NCBI GenBank assembly: GCA_033964015.1
Contig: CM066913.1
Coordinates: 18,995,854-19,059,853 of the forward strand
Direction of reading: 5' to 3'
DNA: 64,000 nt
Origin: Scolanthus callimorphus
Lineage: Eukaryota; Cnidaria; Anthozoa; Actiniaria; Edwardsiidae
Shown here in pieces: positions 32,011 through 42,939 of the stretch (position 1 is its first letter; each line of letters begins with the position of its first letter). The notes beneath the pieces are model-generated. The model saw only the letters and a program-made list of their open reading frames with translations, was not told the DNA's origin and made no database searches. Made by a program: the position numbers and the translations under genes.

Positions 32011-32369
32011 ATGACCCTCTCACGTTGTTACGTAGAAAAGCATTATTACTTGTGATTTGTGATATCTTCACTCCATTTTTCAGGAGCTTTCGTTGCGCCT
32101 TACCAACTGAATTCACTATTTCGCGTTCGCGACATTTCCATTTTGGGGCGAATTGGAATACTGTCAATCAGAGAGCCCAAGCCCCCGAGATCCCAGGCTC
32201 GTCTGCTCGCAGTGGGAGGTTTTGGGGACATCCATTTGAGAGCCTTCGATGATTGGCTGATTTTGGACGTTGGGGCATGCGCGTGCACCCGCGATGTGAC
32301 GAGCCGGGGAGCTCTGCGTTCGAGAGTTGGCAACCTCTTTCACAGGGAGTCTTCTCGGTCATTTTTCAA

Positions 32370-32660
32370 AATGGCGGTTAGTTCGGGAGAGGACCCTGGG
32401 GGAGAGGGGGACGCTGAGTCACATGACCGTTTCGAAACAAAGAACAACCTCGTTCCCATGTCCTCAAACAGTGGGCATGTGACTCCAAGTGTCTTGTGCT
32501 CGACCAACTCGACCCCAGGGTCTTGTGGGTAATTTTCAAGATGGCGGTTGGTCGCCATTTTGAAAACGACCGAGAAGACCCTGGGAACGAGGTTGGGTTG
32601 GTGCTCGACCAACGGCGCCATCTTGAAAATTTCCCACAAGACCCTGGGGACTAGCGTTCG
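32370..32660. repeat. Cluster of CCCTGGG/AAGATGGCG repeats
   Basis: Several partial copies in both orientations of a repeat with the motifs AGACCCTGGGAACGAGGTTG and CAAGATGGCG. Related copies occur at 61887-62012 and 63600-63670. Probably overlapping decayed MITEs. Confidence 0.6.
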
Positions 32661-32897
32661 GCACAAGTTGCCGATAAATTGCTCAAAAGTTGCCGATAAA
32701 AGTGCTTAAAAGTTGCCGAAAAGTTGCTACTTTTTCAAAACGTTGCCGACAAATTGCTATTTTTTTCAAAAACTTGCAGACAAGTTGTCAAACTTAATTA
32801 TTTTAAACTTGTTTTTAGGTTTAAAATATTGAAATTTCACACACTCTTGTCTTGTTTCTTATCAAACTTTATATCAAAGTTAATATATGTAGATGTT

Positions 32898-32979
32898 CAG
32901 GCAAGCCTGTGGCCGCGTAGCACTAAGTTCAACAGAGTGGAGATAAGGAATTAACCTTGTGTGAAAGCTAACGTGCTAA
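32898..32979 (-). repeat. SINE tail copy, inverted
   Basis: GCAAGCCTGTGGCCGCGTAG through AAAGCTAACGTGC is the reverse complement of 33155-33239 (and, in part, of 33435-33480). A shorter related piece lies at 29120-29160 in SSX2IP intron 11. Confidence 0.7.
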
Positions 32980-32984
32980 TATAT

Positions 32985-33239
32985 TCACTTCATTACCGCG
33001 AACATAACATCTAATTTACCCCGACCTGCTCCCAGTCTGACCTGGATAGCTCAGCTGGTAGAGCATCGGATGGGTTCGAATCCCTCTCGGGGTCAGAGAT
33101 TTTTTCTCTTTCTCCGCTTACTAGGGCTAACGCTCAGAAGCACACATGGGACCATTTCATTAGCACGTTAGCTTTCACACAAGGTTAATTCCTTATCCCC
33201 ACTCTGTTGAACTTAGTGCTACGCGGCCACAGGCTTGCC
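32985..33239 (+). mobile_element. tRNA-derived SINE, copy 1 (anticodon arm deleted)
   Basis: A shared leader (TTCACTTCATTACCGCGAAC...) is followed by a tRNA-like head with A box TAGCTCAGCTGGTAGAGC and B box GGTTCGAATCC. About 19-20 nt around the anticodon arm are missing relative to copy 2. A conserved tail (CACATGGGACCATTTCATTA) follows. The 5' and 3' acceptor strands (GACCTGGA, TCGGGGTC) nearly pair. Confidence 0.7.
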
Positions 33240-33480
33240 TATTCACTTCATTACCGCGAACATAACATCTAATTTACCCCGACCTGCTCCCAGTCTGACC
33301 TGGATAGCTCAGCTGGTAGAGCATCGGATGTACAATTCTGAAGGTCGTGGGTTCGAATCCCTCTCGGGGGCAGAGATTTTTCTCTTTCTCCGCTCACTAG
33401 GGCTAACGCTCAGAAGCACACATGGGACCATTTCATTAGCACGTTAGCTTTCACACAAGGTTAATTCCTTATCTCCACTC
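33240..33480 (+). mobile_element. tRNA-derived SINE, copy 2
   Basis: Tandem second copy with the tRNA-like head at about 33298-33372. A and B boxes are intact and the anticodon stem TCGGA/TCTGA encloses an 8-nt loop. The acceptor stem has mismatches, so a working tRNA gene is unlikely. The same tail as copy 1 follows. Confidence 0.7.
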
Positions 33481-34046
33481 TTTATATCAAAGTTATTTGA
33501 AACTCGAATAAAGATTCTTTTTCTTAAGATTTCTTCCGTGCTGACTTTACTCGATAATCATCATATCAAACATGATAGTCGTAGACAAGTTTTCAGATGA
33601 CGATTTTTTAGAGAAAAAAAAAAACCATATGATATGCGTAACTGTTTTTTCTAGTAGAATAATTGAAGTAAATATCTATCGAAAGTTAATAAATGTGCCA
33701 AAAAGTAACAAAAAACATATTTTTGATTGAAAAGGTCAAAGGTTGCTGAAATCCAAAAAGTCTTGCCGAAAATCTAAAAAGTTGCCGAACCCTACTTGGG
33801 ACGAGGTTGGATGACTTGGCAGGTGGGGTCGGAGTGACAGTGTAATGCAATTCTGTTGTCATGTGCTATAGTGTGGTAGAACTGGATGTGGTTTTGGGAA
33901 GCTGACTAATATTTTGAGCGTAATTCACACAAATTAGTTTACTTTGCCGTAATTCACACAAGTCACAAATCGCAGCTTGGGAAGCCTGTGCTTCTTTAAT
34001 GTATCAGACGCTACGGGAACCCTGTGGTAGCAAGTCAAGAGTCAAA
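33481..34046. other. Spacer upstream of the unassigned exon
   Basis: AT-rich with CAAAAGTTGCCGA-like short repeats (also at 32665-32760). No element boundaries were found. Confidence 0.35.
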
Positions 34047-34119
34047 ATGGCGACTTACATGTGCAATCTCGCCTGGCTACTCGATGCAAAGAAATACGTC
34101 CCTTTTCGCCCCAAGAAAG
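34047..34119 (+). CDS. Putative first coding exon, unrecognised gene
   Basis: ATG in a good context (CAAAATGG) opens MATYMCNLAWLLDAKKYVPF and RPKK, ending in phase 1 before GTACAT. Composition and codon use look coding and the exon/donor structure is clean. I do not recognise the protein. A candidate second exon with matching phase is at 35715. Further exons were not found, so this could be a gene fragment. Confidence 0.4.
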
Positions 34120-34452
34120 GTACATTGAGATGAATTCAACTCTTCTATTATGCTTATCGTAACATAACGTCTGTTAAAAACTTTGTTTGGAGTGAATTTT
34201 CCTAGATTCAAACTCGTGGTGCGTCAGTCAGGTTTTTGTAAACCTTGTCATGCCTCTCAAAATGGCTCTCATTCCTCATGACTTTGAGTCTAGGAAGTTT
34301 CGCTCTCTACCCTGTTCCCAGGGTGACGTTTCCGTGTTTGCGAACTAAGTTGAAGAGGTATTTGGCTTATTTCAGTGGGAGTATTGTGGGCATAATAATT
34401 TGAGTAGCGTTGTGAAATTTATTTTTGCTTAAAATACCGCATTCTTTATGTA

Positions 34453-35254
34453 CCAGTCAAAGTAAACCCCGAGACCCCCACCCCGGGATATGTGGGGGCA
34501 TTAGATTGAAATTGGTACTAAAACTTCCAAATTCCCCACCCTATGGGGACAGGTTGTATGGGCTAAATAGCACGAAATCCCCCACCCCAGGGGCAGCCCA
34601 AGACCAGGTCAGCCCAACTTCATCAACAATCTTGAGATCTCCCTCGCGTGGTAGAAGAATACAGTATGAAAAAAAAACAAGAATGTTGATGCAGGTGATA
34701 TACAGTAAATGTATGAAAACTTCCGCAAACATTACGCAGGTGACAGGCTTCAAAATCTTGTGACACCCGCCTAATGCGGGTGAGTTGACACAGCTATGCA
34801 AGATGCTGCATTGTTATTATCATCAGTCGTTTACTACAGCACTGAGTTATCACCACATTCGGCAAAAAGTAGTCAGCGATTAAACGAATAGTAGCCACCG
34901 GAGCTCCAGCGGTCGCCGGCTTGTTGTGACAGCTCTGCTGTATTCCCAATAGATATTGATATTTTGTATCAAAAAACACCTATAACATATTGATCATAGT
35001 TGTAGCTTTCTTCTGTTAGTGCAAAGGGCAAATCTAAGCTAAAATATTTTTTAGACTTGCCGGCAAGAAAACTGGCCGTCATTTTGTTTTCAGAGCTGAT
35101 CCCCAACTAAAGCCCCACATCCCTTGGTAAGGGATGGCAAAATGAGCTAATGCCCCACCTACACAGGACAAAGATAGCCACTAAAAAGGTTCTAAATCCC
35201 CACCAAAGCCCCACATATCCTGGGGTGGGGAGGGTCGGGGTTTACTTTGACTGG
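34453..35254. mobile_element. Inverted-repeat element, 0.8 kb
   Basis: CCAGTCAAAGTAAACCCCGA mirrors TCGGGGTTTACTTTGACTGG. The arms continue through GGGATATGTGGGG-type sequence for about 50 bp. The interior is non-coding. It lies in the putative intron between 34119 and 35715. Confidence 0.75.
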
Positions 35255-35567
35255 TGCATAAAGCTGCAATCAAATGCAAAAGTAGTTGGTGCACTTGCCG
35301 TTCCCTTCCATGCCTCTGTCGATGTTGGCTGGAAAATTAGGCTGCTTATTCAGCTCAACTAGCAACATTGAAAGGGCGAATGTGGAGGGAAGGGGAGGCA
35401 AGTGAACCAACATTTTGCATTTGATTGTAGGTACAGAGAATGACGAGAGCAGCTCAGTTATCCAGACAATTTGACCATAACTTAGCATGCCCCTAGCTTC
35501 TTACAGGGCTGCAAATTGGGCCTGTATGAGTCATTGTGACTAAGGCTGCATTCATTATGTATAGTAC

Positions 35568-35692
35568 AGGGGGGGAGGGGGGCAGAGGATTTTTTTTTGA
35601 CCATGCAAAATTCAGATCCCCCCAAGCTACAACAAATTTTTTACGAATCCCCCTGCTTGGTCAAAAGGAAAAAAAAATGCCCCCCCCCCCAA
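35568..35692. mobile_element. G/C-tract inverted-repeat MITE
   Basis: A GGGGG run with CAGAGGATTTTTTTTTGACC mirrors GGTCAAAAGGAAAAAAAAATG with a CCCCC run. It is 125 bp, non-coding, and ends 22 bp before a candidate splice acceptor. Confidence 0.6.
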
Positions 35693-35714
35693 CTTAAATT
35701 TTAATTACTTTTAG

Positions 35715-35785
35715 GTCTTCTCTGCACACTTCCTGTGGGTACATATGAGGTTGACAATCAGATACATTGTACACCCAAGAGAGGG
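35715..35785 (+). CDS. Candidate second exon of unrecognised gene
   Basis: After the acceptor TTACTTTTAG, phase 1 joining gives G then LLCTLPVGTYEVDNQIHCTP and KRG, followed by a possible donor GTATAT at 35786. Without splicing, the frame stays open for another 14 codons. It is supported only by phase agreement with 34119 and a protein-like sequence. Confidence 0.3.
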
Positions 35786-36424
35786 GTATATGTTCCCTTG
35801 TTCCCCATTAATAAAAACCTAAAATGGTTTTAGCTCATGTTCCCAAGATCTCCAAAGTTATTTTTGATGTTCCCTTGACCCCATAAATGTAGTTTCACTG
35901 TTCTCTATAATTCTACGATTTTATCTTTTTCCTCAAATTGGAAAACCTAACCTAACCCATTGTGCTTGTTCCCATGTTCCCTAGAAACCCTGGGAGGGGC
36001 TCACCCAGGGTTTGTGCACTCAGCACACTGGGAAAAACCCAGATGTTAAATAAGGAGATATTTGATCAGGACAATTTTCAGTCATCTCAGTTCACGCTGA
36101 ATAAGATTGAAGATGGTTTTGTGAATGATGACATCCATTTCTTTTCCAGGAGTTTGATAAAAAAAAAATCAAGGACTTCCAAGTAGTACAATAAGAATCC
36201 AGACTTCCCAGGAGCAGTAAAAACTGTTAGGTATGCTTTGGTTGGGTTCTTGATTGTTTTGTTATTTTAGTGAGAATCATGGCAAAAAGACTAATGTAAG
36301 TCTGAATTTCAGCATCAATTCACTCATGATCATAATAATACTTCAAGAGCAAATGGATGTGAAAAGGAAAGCAAAGATGTGAAAGGAAACGTCAAAATTC
36401 ACCTGAAGATTTTTTCTTTCATTG

Positions 36425-36550
36425 TGTGGTTCCAGAAAATATCCACCCCCACCGGCCCACCCAAAGGGATTCGAAATTCCAGAGGGGCGAGAGGGTCAGT
36501 TTTCAACACCCTTGCATTGAGGGGGGATGGATATTTTCTGGAACCGCACA
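36425..36550. mobile_element. MITE, same family as 22617
   Basis: The ends TGTGGTTCCAGAAAATATCC and GGATATTTTCTGGAACCGCA are near-perfect inverses. 126 bp with C-rich and G-rich interior. Confidence 0.8.
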
Positions 36551-37038
36551 TTATTAAATTACAAAAAAAAATTTGCAAAAAATTGTTTTCCTAAACCAAA
36601 TTGTTTTACCAAGCCAACACATGCTGTACTCTACAGGTGCCTGGATGTTTGGCTTGCAAGTTTGCTTGAGGGTGGTGTGTTGACATCATGAAATTATCAT
36701 ACTGAAGGCAAGCAACCAACCAATTGAATTCTACTGTCCGATTTTGGGTCAGTGTTTGTGTAACAGATGAGAAAATCTTGTAGTGAATACCGATGTTCTT
36801 TTTGTTAAGTGAGGTATGATCAGGAGTGAATGAATGGCTAAAATTCAGGCTAGATTAATGTGTAAGTCCAGAAATGATCCATGCCTCCACCATGGCCAAA
36901 TAACCCCCACCCACCTCTTGGAATTTTCCAGTAAAAAGTATAGTGCTTGTATGGGAAATAAGGTCTATTGACTTCCAACTTCCCCTGGATTTTCTAATTT
37001 TCTGTATGGTGGGGCAAGGATAATTAAGGAGGCTCATA

Positions 37039-38352
37039 GCAGCTTTTCATGTCCTTACCCATTGAACTTCAAAGGTCTGTATATCATGCGGAAATGCACA
37101 GAACGGAAAGCCACTTTTTACAAGTAACATGCTATAGATTGTTCTTTGTGTAGACATATGTTTTGTTAACATTGATACTTCCATGGCAACGTAATGGCGA
37201 CCCTCCAAACATTTTAAGTTGCAAAATTCACCCAGACAAATAGAAATTTCGGCAAAACCCTCTTAACGGCAAATACGTTAGGCTATAAGCATTACTTGGA
37301 TAAAGTTTGAAGAAAAAGTGGCAAAACGTTTTTGACATAACATGGTCATTATCCTCTTTTGTCAAAAAATTAGAATTTTCTCTAAACAACTAGTCCTGCA
37401 TTTTAATTCCTAGTTTAAAAAATCAGATATAAATTTTTGTCTAAATCTCTCAAAAGAGAGTTCAATCATTCTCCCCTTGTTGGTGTATTATTTAGAACCA
37501 TAATCCTTTAAAAGGTCGCAAAAAAATATTGATGCTGTTTTGCTTGACTTGAAAGCAGACACTTTTTGCTTTGTTTCCCATTTGGGTTTGTACATGTATC
37601 TTTCATGTACTCATTTCAATATTTATTAATGTGGTATTATCACGGCTCATTGCCTTTGCTACACTTTAGTAAATATTTTAGTAATGCAACACATTCAGCT
37701 TTAAATTTTACAACTTTCTCTGCAATATAAGACATTTAAAAACCTTATCAAACACAGGAAGATTTTAAAACTTTGCCAAGCTTCTTTCCTATTTGTTTTT
37801 CGTCCAAAAAGTAGTTTCGAAGAGTTATGCTCTTCCAATGTTTAGATGAAAATTGCAATAGAATCAATGAGTCATGATAACGATACTGCATTGACATGTT
37901 TTGACATAGTGAAAGACACATCTCCTGAATGGGAGACGAAGCAAAAACTGCCAGCTTTCAAGTCCAAGCGAAACACCGCATCAAGATTTAACTTTTTTGC
38001 AGCCTTTTAAAAGAATTATGGTTCTAAAACAAGGTATGAAACAATTGAACTCTCTTCGGGGAGATTTAGACAAAAATTTACCTCAGATTATTTAAATAGG
38101 AATTAAAATGCTGGACTAGTTGTTTGAGTTTGGTGTGAGCAAAAAGACTTTCAAAATCTTTCTCTGGGTGAATTTTGCAACTTAAAATTTTTGGAGGGTC
38201 GCCATTACTTTATGGAAGCATCAATGTACACAAAACATGTTGACAGAAAGAACAATTTATCCATAGCATTTTTACTTATAAAGTGGCTTTCAGTTCTGTG
38301 CATTTCTGCAAGAGAAGTGAAGAGTTCAATGGTGGAGGACATGAAAAACTGC
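37039..38352. mobile_element. Long-TIR non-autonomous element, 1.3 kb
   Basis: The left arm (from GCAGCTTTTCATGTCC) and the right arm (to GGACATGAAAAACTGC) are mirrored for 400 bp or more with moderate divergence, leaving about 0.5 kb of AT-rich centre. No coding capacity. The left arm carries CTTCCATGGCAACG, one good X-box half site plus centre; the right arm has lost it. Confidence 0.75.
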
Positions 38353-38501
38353 TTAGCGTCTTTAAGCACATTGCAAATAACATTGTACTACATGTAATTA
38401 AATACATACAAATAAAACAAATCAAGAGAAAGTGTGATATTTCTTTATTCCAACTCTATAATACCTGTAAGTACCTTTTTGGACAAAAAAAAAATTGTCC
38501 C

Positions 38502-38737
38502 CCAAGGCCCTTCAGACCCCAGCTATTGGTGCTCCTGTCAGCACCAGTAGTGTGCCAGCTCACTACACTCAGTACTAAGACTCCTGTGCAACAAGCTCAA
38601 CTACTCATCAGACATTATCTCCTCAGTTCTCAAGGCCACAACTGAAAGACACCAGGGCAATGTCATTCACATCTATCAGGTGTCTCACATGATTGATGTT
38701 GTCATGATGATAGATACAAATACATGCAATGCATTCA
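38502..38737 (+). repeat. Inverted repeat pair, copy 1
   Basis: About 236 bp mirrored at 41378-41624. Both read the same frame, IISSVLKATT / ISSVLKATT, then HQGNVIHIYQVSHMIDVV. It could be the arms of a 3.1 kb element or a duplicated gene fragment. I do not recognise the peptide. Confidence 0.65.
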
Positions 38738-38772
38738 TTAAACAACTGATAACACTTCTGTTATTAAGGGAA

Positions 38773-39001
38773 CATAGGCCTTTTTGAGATACACCAGAAG
38801 TCGCGGATCGTAGTGCAATGTGGTCTAGCTTCGGTACAAACAAATCAGCAAACAATGGACAGTTTTTCCCAGTGGAATTCAAAATGAACTCCACTGGGAA
38901 AAAACTGCCCATTGTTGGTGATTTGTTTGTACCGAAGCTAGACCACAATGCATTACATGTACGATCTGGGACTTCCGGTGTATCTCAAAAAAAGGCCTAT
39001 G
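38773..39001. mobile_element. Foldback MITE, 229 bp
   Basis: CATAGGCCTTTTTGAGATAC mirrors GTATCTCAAAAAAAGGCCTATG. The interior arms around CTAGCTTCGGTACAAACAAAT and ACTGGGAAAAA mirror nearly perfectly, so almost the whole element can fold. Confidence 0.85.
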
Positions 39002-41377
39002 CCAGTGATAGCAAATCACCCCCATATTCTTCCACCCCAATTACTCAACTTTTGAAACAGACATCCTAACTTCCCCCACAATTAGGGCTGGAATGTTTAT
39101 GACTCTGCTTTTTCCACCAATGCCAATCTGCACAACTCTGTGGGAATTTTCCTAATTTATATTATATTATTTTATTATTTAAGTTATATTTGTGTGTCAA
39201 AAGTTAGCTTATAATGATAATTAAGTTTATCATTGGTTATGGTCTTCATCACAAAAAGGGTCTGGACAACAGAAATGTACCCTTTTACTTTTGTATGAAA
39301 TTCTTGACTCAAAATGCTTTTCCTTTTTTGGCTACAACTACATCATGAAAAGTAAAAGAATGCCTGTTGACAGTTATGCAACATGGCCTGTGTTTTGATT
39401 TTCAAATCATAGGAAAGTGCTAGTTGCCAGCATGACTGAATTTTATCTTCTTTCATTTTGAGTTATATCCATGAAATTTGATTACTATTTTGCTTTATGG
39501 AGTTATGTGCTTAAAGTTGAAAAGCAACAATCTCTGACACATCTGCATTAATTATCAACAAAAATGTGGCCACTTTGCATGATGGTCGACAACATAAACA
39601 TCAGTTGAAAGGCAAAAAAAAACTATATATAAAAATATAGAATTTTGGTCAAGTTTTGTTGTCCTGCCCTGTGTGACATGACACACATAATAATAATAAT
39701 TTATTTTTAGTTTAGTCCATTAGAGATGCTCTTAAGCAAGAACAATGACCTGAATGATGATGATGACCTAGCAAATTCTTTAAAAAGTATTAAATTTTAA
39801 AGTTTAAAAAATTTGAATTTTAACATAATTATAAGTTGATTACCTTTGTGTAATTCCAGAAACAATCCACCCCACCAAAGGTGGGATAAGACATTGTAGT
39901 ATTTTAATTCTAGGGCACAAATCGTAGCTTTTGAGTTGAGTTTTCAATGCGAACCAATAATATTTTTGCATTTCCGAATGTACATAAGAAACGAGCATGT
40001 GAATGTTTTGCTGGAATCACACAATATTGTTGCGTCACATAATGCTTCAACTACTTTCCCAATAAGTCAGGTATTTTAATAAACAATGATTTAGAATTTT
40101 ATATTTAGAGTGCAAAATCATGCAAATCTGGAATGTTTTATCATATTGGTTTAAAATTTGGCAAAATAAGGTAAAAAGTTAAAGCATTTTAATGTTGATG
40201 ATGATATTTTGTATTATTTTGTGAATTATACATGTTTGTTTGCAATTATTTATAATATCATAATTTTGCTAATAAAAGTTGAGCAAGGTGAACTGATTTT
40301 TTATTTTTTTTTTTGCAATGAATGTAGTATCATAGTCTGTGGCTCCTGATTTAATTTTACCAAAAAATAGAAAATCACTTATATATTATGTGTACTCCTT
40401 ATTTTAGTAATATAATTATTGCAAAAATGTTGGTGAACACTTTAAAGTGCTAGAGCATGTGATTGTGGTATTTTAAAGGCCAGGCCCTTTAATGGACTTC
40501 CATAATGCACTGCCTTATCATGATTTTCAATACCATCAAAATCCAGAAACTAAAAAAAACAGCTTTATGTTTTGTCAGTTTAGTGCATTTATTTTCCGTA
40601 CAAACACAAGAAAAACTCCTGATAGTAGAAGTCATTTGCATTAGTTCAGCTTTTCTGGTACAATGAATCATGTAAACAAAAACAAAACAATGCATTATGG
40701 TCAGGTTGACGGCCCCTTTAATTTAACTCTTAATATCATTAAAAGCAAGGTCTAAATTGTTACCAATGAAGAATGATATCTGAAAATCGTCTATTATGTA
40801 TTACTACAGAGATGCCAACTCCCTCTGCATTTTGCATTCCTACTCTTTTCATGCTAGCTTTAGTTGTCATTAGGTCCAAATGTCTTCATTTAATAGAAAT
40901 ACTGTAGTTTTTGTTGAAAGATATTTCACTGTGCAAAACATTTTGTGGGGATCCATTCAACGTACCAGTATGCCCAAGTCGGAGATTGGCATCTCTGTTT
41001 TTAACAGGTACATTCTTACTACCCTGGCTGAAATTGTATGCCTCTCATGTATGTTAAAGTAACTGGTTAGTAAAAAATATTTTGATTTCTATTTTTTTAC
41101 GATTTATTTTCACTTTTATTTTTCAATTATTTATATTTTATTATGAACAGAGTGTGGTACTAAACTAAAATTTATTTTGCACCAAATTTGTATACTACAC
41201 CCCTTTATTATTTTAGTAAGCAGAGCTTCTCATCCGAGCCTGCCAAGGACTTGGATCATATTAGGATGCCTTACATGTTTCAAAAGTATTTTGAGTAATT
41301 TTGCCCACCGTCCTAATATGCAGCTTGATTTGCTATCGCAGGTTGGCATGCTACCTTAATCAGAATGTTTGATCAGC
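39002..41377. other. AT-rich spacer
   Basis: 2.4 kb of low-complexity AT-rich DNA with short direct patterns and no coding exon. A weakly mirrored block at 40485-40720 (CCATAATGCA against TGCATTATGG, with GGCCCTTTAA ends) may be an old MITE. Confidence 0.4.
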
Positions 41378-41624
41378 TGAATGCACTGCATGTATTTGTA
41401 CCTACCATTATGACAACATCAATCATGTGAGACACCTGATAGATGTGAATGACATTGCCCTGGTGCCCTACAGTTGTAGCTTTGAGAACTGAGGAGATAC
41501 TGTCTGATGAGCAGTTTGGAGCTTGAACAGGAGCATCAGTACTGAGCATAATGAACTGACACACCTACCAGTTTTGACGTATGGAGCACCTTCATCAGCT
41601 GGGGTCCTCAGGGCCTTGTGGGAC
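41378..41624 (-). repeat. Inverted repeat pair, copy 2
   Basis: Reverse-complement partner of 38502-38737, roughly 85% similar by eye. On the minus strand it keeps the same open frame. Confidence 0.65.
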
Positions 41625-42939
41625 TCTGATTGATTTCTTTACATGTATGGAAATTACAATATTCCTATACAACAAGACAGAGTGGAAATGACCCAAAATG
41701 AAATGTCTAACTTCACCATATTTCAATATATAAGCTCAAGCTTCCGTATACAAAGACGTATGGCCAAAAGCTTATTCCAAACTTTTAAGAGATTTGAAGA
41801 TGTGATTGATCAAAGTTTGCATAATTCCTGATCAAAGTATTAATTCTCCCATAAAATGGCACAGAAACCAAAGTTTAAAGCCTAATATCTGAAAGACAGA
41901 TCCATTAGAAAAAAGTCAGTTTTGATATTTTGTTTTTCATCAGATAAAGAGTCTCTATGCAAAAAATCAAGCTTATCGAGTTGGCTCAACCTTACTATTT
42001 GAAAATTAGGGATTTTAGCAGGTCATTTCCGCTCTGTCGTTACAACAACAAATAAATCCAATTGTCTGTCCTGTATCTGTGGTTGAGTCAAAGATAACAA
42101 AGATAATCCAGTAGTGTTTCAAAATTAATAGACCTTTTTAAAATATTTTGTTCTTTAGCAAAGAAAATTTTTGTAATTTCCTTACAAAACCCAAATGAAA
42201 TTTGGCTTTCATTCAAATCTTGATCTTGAGACATGTTGAAATTTGGCTAAAAATTTGGCAGAGCCAAGATCATCTAAAAATCTACATCTGACTCAACCAT
42301 AGAAACAGTAACAAAGAGGAGGAAATAAACAAGGCTCTAGTTCTGTGGACAGGTGAAAGACATGCAAAAAATGCATTCAGTATGAAACTTTGCAAGTCTG
42401 ATGTGGCAGTCCTGGGATTTCCTAATTCTTGAGAATTTGCTACCCTAAAGCTTGTTTTTCTGGAATTTCCAAGGATCATAGAGAAACCAATGACCTATCA
42501 TTGAGCAACACCTTAACAATATTGTGTGCAACTTATAATAATTCCTGCACCTGTCAGCAGAGTAAGAGCCTATTCATTTCATAACAAACATTAGTATAAT
42601 TACTCAAGCGATTCTGCATGCTGATTAGTCGAAACGTTCCTCATGTTTTGCTATATTCACCTATAGGTGAATAGGTGAATACAACATTGAAAGCATTGGG
42701 GATTGCACATACACTTTATTGTGAGAAACTTAAAAAGTACCCTTAAACACGAATTTTTTGTCGAAAATCTTAAAGTGACTTGAGTAATTATACTAAAACA
42801 ATCAATTGCCTCAGGCACTGTAAATATTGGCGAATAGTCACCTCAACTTTGTCTCGGTGACTTTTTGCTGATATTTACATCGCCTTCAGCGACTAAAAGT
42901 TAAATGACGCATCAGATGTTGATGTCGAAGCTTGAAGGG
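41625..42939. other. Spacer with an old repeat copy
   Basis: No gene recognised. 42650-42870 is a diverged relative of 29600-29620 plus 29880-30070 (GCTATATTCACCTATAGG; CTTGAGTAATTATACTAAAA; GGCGAATAGTCA). Confidence 0.45.

Larger units (their letters stand above)
30793..32890. other. SSX2IP 3' flank and repeat-rich spacer
   Basis: 3' UTR candidates to about 31430, where AATAAACT runs into (TATC)n. Then come two MITEs (31523-31617, 31883-32010) and a patch of the widespread CCCTGGG/AAGATGGCG repeat (32370-32660). A 134-codon open frame at 30983-31387 looks protein-like in length only, and I cannot assign it. Confidence 0.45.
35786..38501. other. Spacer with MITEs
   Basis: Contains the elements at 36425-36550 and 37039-38352. 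A stretch at 36026-36186 could encode NKEIFDQDNFQSSQFTLNK and then a Lys-rich end, but no splice phase links it to the upstream exons. Otherwise AT-rich and featureless. Confidence 0.4.

Noticed and set aside
33298..33372. Functional tRNA gene
   Set aside because: A and B boxes are good but the anticodon loop has 8 nt, the acceptor stem has mismatches, and the unit is repeated with SINE-like flanks.
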